Part shown: in pieces, positions 1-6,992 of the stretch
Layout: every line of letters starts with the position of its first letter
Position numbering within the stretch: the first letter of the stretch is position 1
From: Sulfurovum sp.
GTDB lineage: Bacteria; Campylobacterota; Campylobacteria; Campylobacterales; Sulfurovaceae
Direction of reading: 5' to 3'
Assembly (NCBI GenBank): GCA_011391015.1
Contig: JAABRH010000007.1
Coordinates: 1 to 46,625, forward strand
Length of the DNA stretch: 46,625 bases
The notes under the pieces: generated by a model
What the model was told of the DNA's origin: nothing
What the model saw: only the letters and a program-made list of their open reading frames with translations
The model's database searches: none
Translations under genes and position numbers: made by a program

Positions 1-739
1 AAGGCATAAAATTGATTGCGCGCCACCCTGTATTTTTGCCATGAAGGTCACTAAAGAGCATTTCATCCTCATAAACTGTACGTACAAAACCATCACTATC
101 GGCAGGGAGGCTACTTGGGTTGAGTGCAGGAAAGAGACGATAAGCATCATCCTTGATGGTACTGTTGTTGACTTTTTTATCGCCGCGTTTTTTTGCATAG
201 GCATTTTGCCAGTTGTCTGTTTGGATGTAGCGTTGCATATTCCAAGTAGAGGTATCAATACCAAGACTCGCTACGGCATCTTCTAAGCGTTCTGGACTAA
301 GCGTATTTTCCCATGGATTAATGTTGGGCGATACACTAAAGCGGTCAGCGGCTCCAAAAGCATACTCCAATTGCAGGTTGCCCAAGAGCGGGTCTAGTCC
401 TGCTTGCGGTGTTGTGTTGCCCAGTTTGGCACGTGCAGGTGCATTGGTATGACAAAATAAACACGCATTTTGAGTTCCGTACGATGTCTCTATGTAGCAC
501 TGTGCCGGTATGTTGGCATAGGGATTTTCAAAGAGTGTTCGTGCACGAAATTCACCTTGCATCGGTGCATTGTAGAGTATGGTCTCATTCGTTTCTTCTT
601 CAGGTGTAGGGGAATGAATGGTTTCTTGTTCAGGTGTAAGGGGTTGAATGGTTTGTTGTGTATTTTGTCCATTGCATCCCAGGAAGAGTAATCCGCCTGC
701 AAAAAATAATGTGGTTAAAAGTATGTATGTTGATTTCAT
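1..739 (-). CDS. Haem-binding (CxxCH) lipoprotein, 3' end outside window
   Basis: The minus strand is open from an ATG at 739 to the left edge, giving 246 codons without a stop. The N-terminus is a lipoprotein signal peptide: Lys-3, a hydrophobic run, then the lipobox LFLGC with Cys-22, followed by a Thr/Pro/Glu-rich linker to about residue 52. A single c-type haem motif, CLFCH (Cys-93, Cys-96, His-97), lies in a segment that otherwise looks like a globular periplasmic domain. It is therefore probably a membrane-anchored periplasmic cytochrome c or a haem-dependent oxidase. I do not recognise the specific family. It lies upstream-to-downstream with the PhoX-like gene on the same strand, about 68 bp apart, so both may be one exported set. 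Confidence 0.72.
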   Translation of the reverse strand, partial: MKSTYILLTTLFFAGGLLFLGCNGQNTQQTIQPLTPEQETIHSPTPEEETNETILYNAPMQGEFRARTLFENPYANIPAQCYIETSYGTQNACLFCHTNAPARAKLGNTTPQAGLDPLLGNLQLEYAFGAADRFSVSPNINPWENTLSPERLEDAVASLGIDTSTWNMQRYIQTDNWQNAYAKKRGDKKVNNSTIKDDAYRLFPALNPSSLPADSDGFVRTVYEDEMLFSDLHGKNTGWRAINFMP

Positions 740-807
740 TCGCTAAGTATTTCTCTTTATGTTTATTTTTTGTAGAAGGATTTTAAGAGGCAAGATGCCT
801 CTTAAAC

Positions 808-2793
808 TTATTTGAGTCCTGGTATTCCGCCGATGTAACCGAAGTTCGCATTATACTTGTCTATCATAGGAGATAGAGCATCTTTAAGCTCTTGCGGTGT
901 TGTTTTTGTAAAATCAGCATGGTGCTGAGAGTTACTCATGATATACGCATGACCATTCATATTTTCAGCTACTTGAAGACCTGTGCACTCTGCACCTGCT
1001 GGAACCGAGAGAAGACGTGAGAGTTTTTTCGTATCTACATTGTACGCCCATACAAAGTTATTTGTGTGCGTACCACTATCTTCACCTACAAATACCGTAC
1101 GCATTTTCTCAGAGTAGAAAACGTTGTCCGTGTTTGCGATTTTATCTACATGACATGTATTTCCGTTTGCATCTGTAGGAATCTCTTCACCTACTAGACC
1201 TTCAGAAGCATATAACTCTGTACCAACATACTCAGAGTTGATGGCATTGCCATCTGTATCTTTTTGTCCACCAGCAAGTTTGATCTCATATGTCGCACCA
1301 CAGTTGTTTTTTGCTACACGAATGTGATCCGTTCCAAATAAATCATCTTGGAGCATTCCTTTATCTTGATAGGAGATAGCCATATATGCGATTTTGTCTT
1401 TTTCGTTAATCGCCATTCCTTCCATTTTGTTCCACTCAGTTGTAGCACCTTTCATAGCAGCAAGGCGACGTGGCTCTAAAAATGCAGCAGCTCTCTCTTT
1501 ACCGGCTTTGAGTTTAAGGTACTCAACAGTAGATTGACCCGCTTTGATGGCTGTGTAACCTGTAGTGTCTGCACCCGCTGTTACTTCTACAGGTGTTAGG
1601 TAATCAAAAATATCTGCAAAAGTGAGTATATCTGTCCACGCTTTTACTTCACTCTCTGTCGCGTGACCAAGTTTGATCCATTCCATAGTTCCCGCAGCTG
1701 TAGGGCTTCCATCTGGATTTGTTTGGTTAAATTTTTGCGCATAGAGCGTACCTGCTGAGAGGTCTCCCGCAGTATCAGCTACAAACATAAGTAAAAATAC
1801 ATTAGTACCATCATCACCATAAAGCGCGGTTTTAGCATCTCCAAATACTTTTGCCATCTCCCAAGTACCTTTTCCCATTGCATAGCGTTTGTGAAGATCG
1901 TACGAGCCATCCGCTTTTACAACAACCTCTTGGTTGTATCCATAGTGGTAAGGGTTTGCTGTTTTTGTATTATCCCAGTAGAGTTCAGTCATGGCTTTCA
2001 CACCGGCAACAGTATCTTCATCATCAGTAGATTCTGTAAAGTAAAGGTCATAATCTTCTTCTCCACCTAAGTGAGTGTTCCATGGCGTTTGTGAACCAAA
2101 ACAGAAGATCCATCCACCTTCTACACTTGAGTGATCGATTGGTTTTTGATCAACCGCAGTGAGTTTACCGCTTGCATCTTGTGCAATGTTTGTAAGGAGC
2201 ATATTCATAGGTGCTCTTGAATACCAATCAGGTTCTTTGTAGGCTTGTACACCATTACTCAAAATCCAGTCATATTCTAGGTGAGAAACCAAAAACAGTT
2301 TGCCATCAACATTTAAAAGTGAGTTTGCATCAGGTGTTTCAGCGATAAGTGGCTGATCATAAGGATCCACAAGTGGTTCCATATTGTAGTTATAGAGTTG
2401 ACCTGCTACATTTGGGTTTGTTCCAACTTTTGTTTTTACATCAAAAAGTACAGAGTAGGAGAGTGGATATTCTTTGTAATCAGTCGCAGAAGTATAAACA
2501 CGTACTTTTGCTGCTGAATAAGCTTTTGCCATTTCATCCACCGTTGAAGGTGCACCCATACCTATAAACTCTACTTTTGTAGCTGCTACAGCATTGTCAA
2601 CAGTAGTGTTGTTGTCTACTGGAGGAAGTGTATTGTCTACTGGAGGAAGTGTATTGTCTACTGGAGGAAGTATATTGTCTACTGGAGGAAGTGTATTGTC
2701 TACTGGAGGTAGCGTGTTGTCATTATTGCTATCGCAGCCTACGAAAGATGTTGCCAAAACAGCAGATGCTGCTAAACTTAACCATTTGTTCAT
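808..2793 (-). CDS. PhoX/DUF839-like exported lipoprotein
   Basis: A 661-residue protein with a lipoprotein signal peptide (lipobox SFVGC, Cys-20), then a repeated LPPVDNT linker (about residues 25-60) and a long globular domain. The segment around residues 440-490, with EPRRLAAMKGATTEWNKMEG followed by INEKDKIAYMAIS, resembles the PhoX-type alkaline phosphatase/DUF839 family (a metal-dependent beta-propeller). Another conserved-looking stretch names a late 'VFYSEKMRTVFVGEDSGTH' region, also typical of that family. The ribosome binding site AAGGA lies 7-8 bases before the ATG. Substrate cannot be stated; phosphatase activity is inferred from the family only, and metal ligands were not checked one by one. 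A PhoX function would fit phosphate scavenging from organic esters in the periplasm. Confidence 0.75.
   Translation of the reverse strand: MNKWLSLAASAVLATSFVGCDSNNDNTLPPVDNTLPPVDNILPPVDNTLPPVDNTLPPVDNNTTVDNAVAATKVEFIGMGAPSTVDEMAKAYSAAKVRVYTSATDYKEYPLSYSVLFDVKTKVGTNPNVAGQLYNYNMEPLVDPYDQPLIAETPDANSLLNVDGKLFLVSHLEYDWILSNGVQAYKEPDWYSRAPMNMLLTNIAQDASGKLTAVDQKPIDHSSVEGGWIFCFGSQTPWNTHLGGEEDYDLYFTESTDDEDTVAGVKAMTELYWDNTKTANPYHYGYNQEVVVKADGSYDLHKRYAMGKGTWEMAKVFGDAKTALYGDDGTNVFLLMFVADTAGDLSAGTLYAQKFNQTNPDGSPTAAGTMEWIKLGHATESEVKAWTDILTFADIFDYLTPVEVTAGADTTGYTAIKAGQSTVEYLKLKAGKERAAAFLEPRRLAAMKGATTEWNKMEGMAINEKDKIAYMAISYQDKGMLQDDLFGTDHIRVAKNNCGATYEIKLAGGQKDTDGNAINSEYVGTELYASEGLVGEEIPTDANGNTCHVDKIANTDNVFYSEKMRTVFVGEDSGTHTNNFVWAYNVDTKKLSRLLSVPAGAECTGLQVAENMNGHAYIMSNSQHHADFTKTTPQELKDALSPMIDKYNANFGYIGGIPGLK
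2615..2719 (-). repeat. Five 21-bp tandem repeats coding a LPPVDNT linker
   Basis: Five contiguous 21-bp units, nearly identical, at 2615, 2636, 2657, 2678 and 2699. On the coding (minus) strand each gives seven residues of the linker just after the lipidated cysteine of the PhoX-like protein. Only a few bases differ among units, so the copy number may vary between strains by slippage without changing frame. The likely effect is a longer or shorter tether between membrane and enzyme domain. Confidence 0.95.
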
Positions 2794-2892
2794 GTTTTTT
2801 CCTTGCTAATTAGATTTACAAGACAGAACTATAGAGGAGAGTAGTAACAAATAAGGAACAAACCAGTAACAAAGAAGTGATCATTTTTGAAT

Positions 2893-3561
2893 TTACAGAA
2901 CAGAACGATTTGAAGAGCAGTGCCTATTTTGGGTTAAAAAAAGTTTTAAAGATCGCTTTGCCTTCCAATTCATGGTATAAGAGATATGCTCTAGGTACCA
3001 TGTGAGTTGCTTGGGGCTGATCCCTCGTTTTTTTGCCTCTCCTTTTAAAATATACTGGGGTATTTTTATGTTTTGTTTTCCAAATGTTCGTGCTAGTTTT
3101 TGTATGTGTATTTCATGTTTGTTATAGCACAGTCTTGCAAACACAAAAGGAAGACCTGTTTTTTCGTACCATGCCTGTGCAAGGTCTATGGCTTTGCCTC
3201 CATCCAGGTAGTACTTTAAGGCTGCATCTCCTATAAGCACTTTACCTTGTAGTCCGAGCAGATGGGCTAGTTTATTGGAGGTTTCAGAAGCAGGATCTGG
3301 CTGATTTTTTCCTTTAAGGAGCAAAACACTATAGACTTTTTTGTCAGCGATGATACCAAGATTTGTGCATTTGAATCTGGCCGAAGTCACAGAAGAGATA
3401 AAGGCTGCATTGACTTCTTTTCTTTTAAATGCTTTGTTGATGCGTGAGGGAACAGCCTTATTGTATCTTAGGCTCATTTGTTGTGCATTGCTTTTAATGT
3501 GGCGTTTGAGAAACACTTGAAACGGAAGAAGATTGAGATAAGAGATAGAACCAAATAACAC
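2893..3561 (-). CDS. mqnA: MqnA/MqnD-family protein, probable chorismate dehydratase
   Basis: A 222-residue protein beginning with LFGSISYLNLLPF, the signature start of MqnA, the futalosine-pathway enzyme that dehydrates chorismate in menaquinone synthesis. The middle has GKVLIGDAALKYY, which fits the substrate-binding-protein-like fold of this family (ligand-binding Asp/Ala loop), and then 'AQAWYEKTGLPFVFA', another MqnA hallmark. GTG at 3561 is chosen as start because AGGGG lies about 9 bases upstream and an in-frame stop closes the frame further out. The protein is somewhat shorter than many MqnA proteins and its C-terminal tail is basic and low in similarity. Futalosine-type menaquinone synthesis is usual in Campylobacterota, so this supports the taxonomic call. 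Confidence 0.82.
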   Translation of the reverse strand: MLFGSISYLNLLPFQVFLKRHIKSNAQQMSLRYNKAVPSRINKAFKRKEVNAAFISSVTSARFKCTNLGIIADKKVYSVLLLKGKNQPDPASETSNKLAHLLGLQGKVLIGDAALKYYLDGGKAIDLAQAWYEKTGLPFVFARLCYNKHEIHIQKLARTFGKQNIKIPQYILKGEAKKRGISPKQLTWYLEHISYTMNWKAKRSLKLFLTQNRHCSSNRSVL

Positions 3562-3597
3562 TGTACAGCACCCCTATTCATACCCAATTTAAGCGTA

Positions 3598-3621
3598 ATT
3601 ATAGCAAACAACTTTTATAAT
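3598..3621. promoter_or_regulatory. Divergent -10 boxes for mqnA and moaD
   Basis: A perfect TATAAT on the plus strand at 3616-3621 stands about 50 bases before the moaD start, and a TATAAT on the minus strand at 3598-3603 stands about 37 bases before the mqnA GTG. No good -35 hexamer is visible for either, which is common in Campylobacterota sigma-70 promoters. Confidence 0.5.
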
Positions 3622-3671
3622 CTTCCCAATATTGAGGACAGTATGTGCCTTGTTTGATGAAAGAGTATCAG

Positions 3672-3893
3672 ATGGTTAAAGTAGAATTTTTAGGCCCTAT
3701 AGGCAAATCACCTATACAGATTGAGGCTCTGACGCTTGCAGATGTTGCCGCAAAGCTCAAAGAAGATAAAAGTTTAACCTCCTGGCTAGATAAATGTGCA
3801 GTTGCGCTCAATGACACGATGGTAAATGACCTTTCCATAAAATTACAAGATGGAGATAAGATTTCCATTTTGCCTCCTGTGTGTGGCGGTTAA
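3672..3893 (+). CDS. moaD: Molybdopterin synthase sulfur-carrier subunit MoaD
   Basis: A 73-residue ubiquitin-like protein ending in VCGG, the di-glycine tail that is thiocarboxylated and donates sulfur to precursor Z in molybdopterin synthesis. The body has the beta-grasp pattern (VKVEFLGPIG..., later LQDGDKISILPPV). The ATG at 3672 is preferred because the protein then begins at the family's first strand and an AAAGAG lies upstream; a GTG at 3645 or ATG at 3657 in the same frame would add 5-9 residues of no family likeness. moaE starts three bases after the stop, so the two subunits are made from one message in the usual order. Confidence 0.93.
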   Translation: MVKVEFLGPIGKSPIQIEALTLADVAAKLKEDKSLTSWLDKCAVALNDTMVNDLSIKLQDGDKISILPPVCGG

Positions 3894-3896
3894 GCA

Positions 3897-4331
3897 GTGG
3901 AGCTATACCAGGGGTCACTTGATGTCAAAGCAATCTTTGCACGTTGGCTTGATGAAGAGGCTCAGTCAAATTATGGCGCCTATATCCCTTTTGTCGGAAC
4001 GATACGCGCTGAGGATGATATCGACGCATTGAGCTTTGATATCTATGAACCGGTGCTTCAAAAATGGTTTGATGGGTGGCAAGAAAAGGCAACTGCTTTA
4101 GGTGCAGTGGTGAAAATGGCGCATTCTATCGGGGATGTTCCCGTGCATACCTCTTCGTATGTCTCAGCGGTCTTTTCTCCAAAGCGCAGAGTGGCACTCG
4201 AGCTTATCGACATTTTTGTTGAAGACTTTAAAGCCAATGCTCCTATCTGGAAATATGACGTGAAGCAAGGCAAACGTATCTATGCAGCCGATCGAAGCAC
4301 ACCGATGTCAGGTGCAGGACTTTTAAGCTAA
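3897..4331 (+). CDS. moaE: Molybdopterin synthase catalytic subunit MoaE
   Basis: A 144-residue MoaE. The recognisable parts are the N-terminal GAYIPFVGTIR (the family's 'GA...F.G..R' segment), the central HSIGDVPVHTSSYVSAV (family H-R-G-V/L-G...V stretch) and the C-terminal PIWKYD, whose lysine matches the catalytic one. It converts precursor Z to molybdopterin using MoaD thiocarboxylate. The start is GTG at 3897, three bases after moaD; no ATG is available nearby in frame. The hairpin at 4337-4360 lies directly after the stop. Confidence 0.93.
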   Translation: MELYQGSLDVKAIFARWLDEEAQSNYGAYIPFVGTIRAEDDIDALSFDIYEPVLQKWFDGWQEKATALGAVVKMAHSIGDVPVHTSSYVSAVFSPKRRVALELIDIFVEDFKANAPIWKYDVKQGKRIYAADRSTPMSGAGLLS

Positions 4332-4336
4332 GGCTT

Positions 4337-4360
4337 AAAGCAGCTTTATAAAGCTGCTTT
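4337..4360 (+). terminator. Perfect 24-nt palindrome after moaE
   Basis: A perfect inverted repeat (AAAGCAGCTTTA and its complement) begins five bases after the moaE stop. A short T run follows but is interrupted by A residues, so it may be a partial terminator or a processing hairpin that lowers moeA expression relative to moaDE, since moeA starts 34 bases further on in the same direction. Confidence 0.55.
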
Positions 4361-4394
4361 TAAAAAACCTTCGCTTACAATAAGGATAACTACC

Positions 4395-5594
4395 ATGCTA
4401 CATTTTGACAAATCATTAGAGAAAATAGCTGCACTCGCGATAAAGACTTGCAAAACCAAAACTCTTTTTTTGCTTGATTCTTTAGGGTATGTGTTGGCTG
4501 AAGATATCATCGCAGACCATAATTCTCCCCAGTTACCGACTTCTGCTATGGACGGGTATGCGCTTAGACAGGAAGATATGGCTTTGAAGCGCCTGAAAAT
4601 AGCCAGCATTAATCCAGCGGGGTCTGTACTCAAAAATGAGGTACTTAGCGGTACTTGCATCAAAACTTTTACAGGCTCACTGATGCCGCATGGTGCAGAT
4701 ACACTGATTCCCATCGAAAATGTTGTTGTTGAAGGCGATGAAATAGTGATTCATGAAACGGTAAATAAGGGATTTTCTGTACGGGAAGTGGGTGAAAACT
4801 ACGCGAAAGGGGAGATGCTCATACCAAAAGGTAGCAAGATTGATTTTCCTCAGATAGGTGTGATGAGTTCTTTAAATGTTGTCAATGTGCTGGTCTACGA
4901 GAAGCCTGTAGTTGCCATACTCTCTACGGGCTCTGAACTGCTTGCACTTGGAGAAGAACAGACAAATGATGCCCAGATACGCTCCTCCAACAACTACATA
5001 CTAGAAGCCATTGTCAAAAAGTACGACGGTGTGCCTTTACAGCTGGGGTGCATCAAAGATGACAAAGAAACCATCACGAATGCAATAAGTGCAGCCTTAG
5101 AGAAGTCAGATATTGTGGTCACAACGGGTGGAGTAAGTGTAGGGGACTTTGATTTTGTCAAAGATGTTGTGGTTGAATTGGGGTGTGAAATTGTCTTTAA
5201 AGGGGTACGAATCAAACCGGGACAGCATATTGTTGTTGCCAGAAAAGAAGACAAGTTTATAGTCGGTTTGCCCGGATTTGCGTACTCTTCTACGGTCACT
5301 GCACTTTTGTACCTCGTGCCGCTTATGGAAAAACTACAGCACGGCAAAAGTACCTTACATCAGGTAAAAGCCACCCTCAAAGAGCCTTTTGTCAAACGTG
5401 CCAAAAAAACCGAATTTACTGCTTGCAATGTTTCTTTGGTGCAAGGTGAATATTTCATAGATTTTAAAGACAAAAAAGTAGGCACTTCGGCTATACTCAC
5501 CAATATGCTAGGTACTGTGGCATTATTGGTCACTTCAGAAGAGGATACATCCAAAGAGACCGGTGAGGAAGTCAGTATCTTGTTATTTGGCTAA
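4395..5594 (+). CDS. moeA: Molybdopterin molybdenumtransferase MoeA
   Basis: A 399-residue MoeA, which inserts molybdate into adenylylated molybdopterin. Family marks: SAMDGYAL near residue 50, the central STGSELL, the TTGGVSVGDFDFVKDVV motif of the MoaB/Mog-like domain, and GLPGFAYS in place of the more usual GLPGNPVS. A C-terminal beta domain follows. AAGGA precedes the ATG. Together with moaD and moaE this makes a cofactor cluster that would supply molybdo-enzymes such as nitrate or formate-type oxidoreductases elsewhere in the genome. Confidence 0.95.
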   Translation: MLHFDKSLEKIAALAIKTCKTKTLFLLDSLGYVLAEDIIADHNSPQLPTSAMDGYALRQEDMALKRLKIASINPAGSVLKNEVLSGTCIKTFTGSLMPHGADTLIPIENVVVEGDEIVIHETVNKGFSVREVGENYAKGEMLIPKGSKIDFPQIGVMSSLNVVNVLVYEKPVVAILSTGSELLALGEEQTNDAQIRSSNNYILEAIVKKYDGVPLQLGCIKDDKETITNAISAALEKSDIVVTTGGVSVGDFDFVKDVVVELGCEIVFKGVRIKPGQHIVVARKEDKFIVGLPGFAYSSTVTALLYLVPLMEKLQHGKSTLHQVKATLKEPFVKRAKKTEFTACNVSLVQGEYFIDFKDKKVGTSAILTNMLGTVALLVTSEEDTSKETGEEVSILLFG

Positions 5595-5605
5595 ATGCTC
5601 ACTTC

Positions 5606-5719
5606 TTAAAGTGCAAGGATAGATTCCCTTGCTTTTAAAAACAGTGCAAACTGTGCAGCTGTTTTACATCCCATCTTGATCGCATAGCTCATTAATTCTT
5701 TGTTTTGTGAGTAGATCAT
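5606..5719 (-). CDS. Small 37-residue ORF divergent from the S24 regulator
   Basis: An ATG at 5719 opens 37 codons ending in TAA at 5606. AAAGGA lies about 6 bases upstream of the ATG, a good ribosome binding site. The peptide (MIYSQNKELMSYAIKMGCKT..., then AQFALFLKARESILAL) is not hydrophobic enough for a membrane span and matches no family I know. It could be a short regulator or remnant linked to the divergent CI-like gene, or chance. The position head-to-head with the regulator and the ribosome binding site are the only support. Confidence 0.4.
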   Translation of the reverse strand: MIYSQNKELMSYAIKMGCKTAAQFALFLKARESILAL

Positions 5720-5788
5720 CTTCAATCCTTTAATTAAATATATCAAATTGTATAAATAAAATAAAAAATTGTTTAAAAATATTTCATA

Positions 5789-5820
5789 TTGTCATTTTTT
5801 TAAGAAAAATGTTCTATAAT
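5789..5820 (+). promoter_or_regulatory. Promoter of the S24 regulator
   Basis: TATAAT at 5815-5820 lies about 31 bases before the regulator ATG, with TTGTCA at 5789-5794. The 20-base spacer is long, so the -35 assignment is weak. The 130-bp region between the two divergent starts is almost entirely A/T and is the natural place for an operator of this repressor-like protein; I could not define a clean palindrome. Confidence 0.45.
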
Positions 5821-5851
5821 AGTGTTCAACTTAACCTAAAAAGGAGCAAAA

Positions 5852-6505
5852 ATGTTGGTACTGGGCGAAGTGATTGAAAAGTTAAAAGATGTCATCTCTG
5901 AGACGACAAGAGGTAAAAGGGTGTTTGATAAAGATGTGGCTACGGCTCTGAACATTCCTCAGGCGACCTTTGCTACCATGAAAAAACGAAATTCCATTCC
6001 TTATGAAGAGATACTGGAGTTCTGTGCACTCAAAAAAATCTCTGTCAATTGGCTTTTCTTTGATCAGGCAATTGATATGCTCAAAGAAGAGACGGAAAAA
6101 TTTTTCCATGTGCGTTATTTTTCAGATATTCGTGCGTCTGCAGGGGGTGGGGCAGAAGTGTTTGATGAAGGGTATGAGATGATCAGTATCGATGAGAAAA
6201 TTATGCGAAATATGGTTGGTATGGGCAATACAGAACTTGAAGCTATCCATGTAGATGGCGAGTCGATGGAGCCTACGCTTCAAGACGGTAGTATCGTTTT
6301 TGTTGACAGAACACAAACCAACATCAATAAAAACGGTATTTTTATCGCATCGACTACAGGAGGCTTGTTCATCAAACGTATTCAACAGCGTGCAGACGGC
6401 ATGATCGAGCTGATTTCTGATAACAGTATGTATCCTCCCCAAGCCGTTGGGGCAGATGAAGTTGTTATTGTAGGCAAGGTGGTAGGAAATATCGAAAGTC
6501 TATAG
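5852..6505 (+). CDS. CI/LexA-like regulator with HTH and S24 self-cleavage domain
   Basis: A 217-residue protein. Residues about 8-70 form a CI-repressor-type helix-turn-helix (VFDKDVATALNIPQATFATM then KISVNWLF). Residues about 88-217 are a peptidase S24 domain with Ser-138 in GESMEP and Lys-175 in GLFIKR, the catalytic dyad. Ala-97/Gly-98 is a candidate self-cleavage bond; Ser-to-Lys spacing (37) equals that of E. coli LexA. By analogy it represses genes until DNA damage triggers self-cleavage, but the trigger is inference. AAGGAG stands before the ATG. A shorter paralogue of its HTH lies at 39735-39980. Campylobacterota often lack canonical LexA, so this protein may be the local damage-responsive repressor or a phage relic. 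Confidence 0.85.
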   Translation: MLVLGEVIEKLKDVISETTRGKRVFDKDVATALNIPQATFATMKKRNSIPYEEILEFCALKKISVNWLFFDQAIDMLKEETEKFFHVRYFSDIRASAGGGAEVFDEGYEMISIDEKIMRNMVGMGNTELEAIHVDGESMEPTLQDGSIVFVDRTQTNINKNGIFIASTTGGLFIKRIQQRADGMIELISDNSMYPPQAVGADEVVIVGKVVGNIESL

Positions 6506-6626
6506 TGCCCAAAAAGTAGCAGAGCAATGATATGTCTAAATGGTTTTTTGGTTTTAAGCAAGCAAGAAGAGGGCAGCCAGTATCTTGCCTTTAAAAGCGA
6601 ATGAGGCTTAGAAATAAAAAAGGCAT

Positions 6627-6992
6627 ATGATGTTAAAGATGAATGATGATTTGGAAGGCGCACTCATAACGTATATACAACTTCTTGAACAGGAAGAGTA
6701 TTATGAGGCGCATGAAGTAATGGAAGAGGCATGGCACCCTTTGCGCTTAAGTAATCATGCATTGAAAAATTTGACAAAAGGGCTCATTAATGCCGCCATT
6801 ACCTTTGAGCATATTAAGCGCAACAAAAAAAATGTCCAAGAAAAAGCAGTCAAAGTGATTGCTTCGTATGAACGGTACAAATATTTGTGCTCTGATCAGA
6901 TTGAACACGCCGTATTATTTAGGCAAGCCACTGAAAAAATAGAAGATTTAAAAATGAAACACAAAGAGATGTTCGATGTTTTGGTACCATAA
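6627..6992 (+). CDS. DUF309 family protein
   Basis: A 121-residue all-helical protein carrying the family motif YYEAHEVMEEAWHPLR near residue 25-40 (His-Glu pair and Glu-Glu-x-Trp), followed by LTKGLINAAITFEHIKRNK, the second conserved helix of DUF309. Function of the family is unknown; the His and Glu residues suggest a metal or small-ligand site. ATG at 6627 has AAAAAGG upstream; a second ATG at 6630 is equally possible. Its last 17 bases overlap the start of the nitroreductase gene, so the two are translationally linked. Confidence 0.8.
   Translation: MMLKMNDDLEGALITYIQLLEQEEYYEAHEVMEEAWHPLRLSNHALKNLTKGLINAAITFEHIKRNKKNVQEKAVKVIASYERYKYLCSDQIEHAVLFRQATEKIEDLKMKHKEMFDVLVP

Noticed and set aside
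2594-2813. Plus-strand frames across the 21-bp repeats giving STGGSVL-type repeats
   Set aside because: They are reverse-strand readings of the linker of the PhoX-like lipoprotein; the minus-strand frame has the signal peptide and ribosome binding site.
6506-6626. Mini-ORFs of 20-25 codons between the S24 regulator and DUF309
   Set aside because: No ribosome binding site fits, the peptides have no recognisable features and two frames overlap each other.
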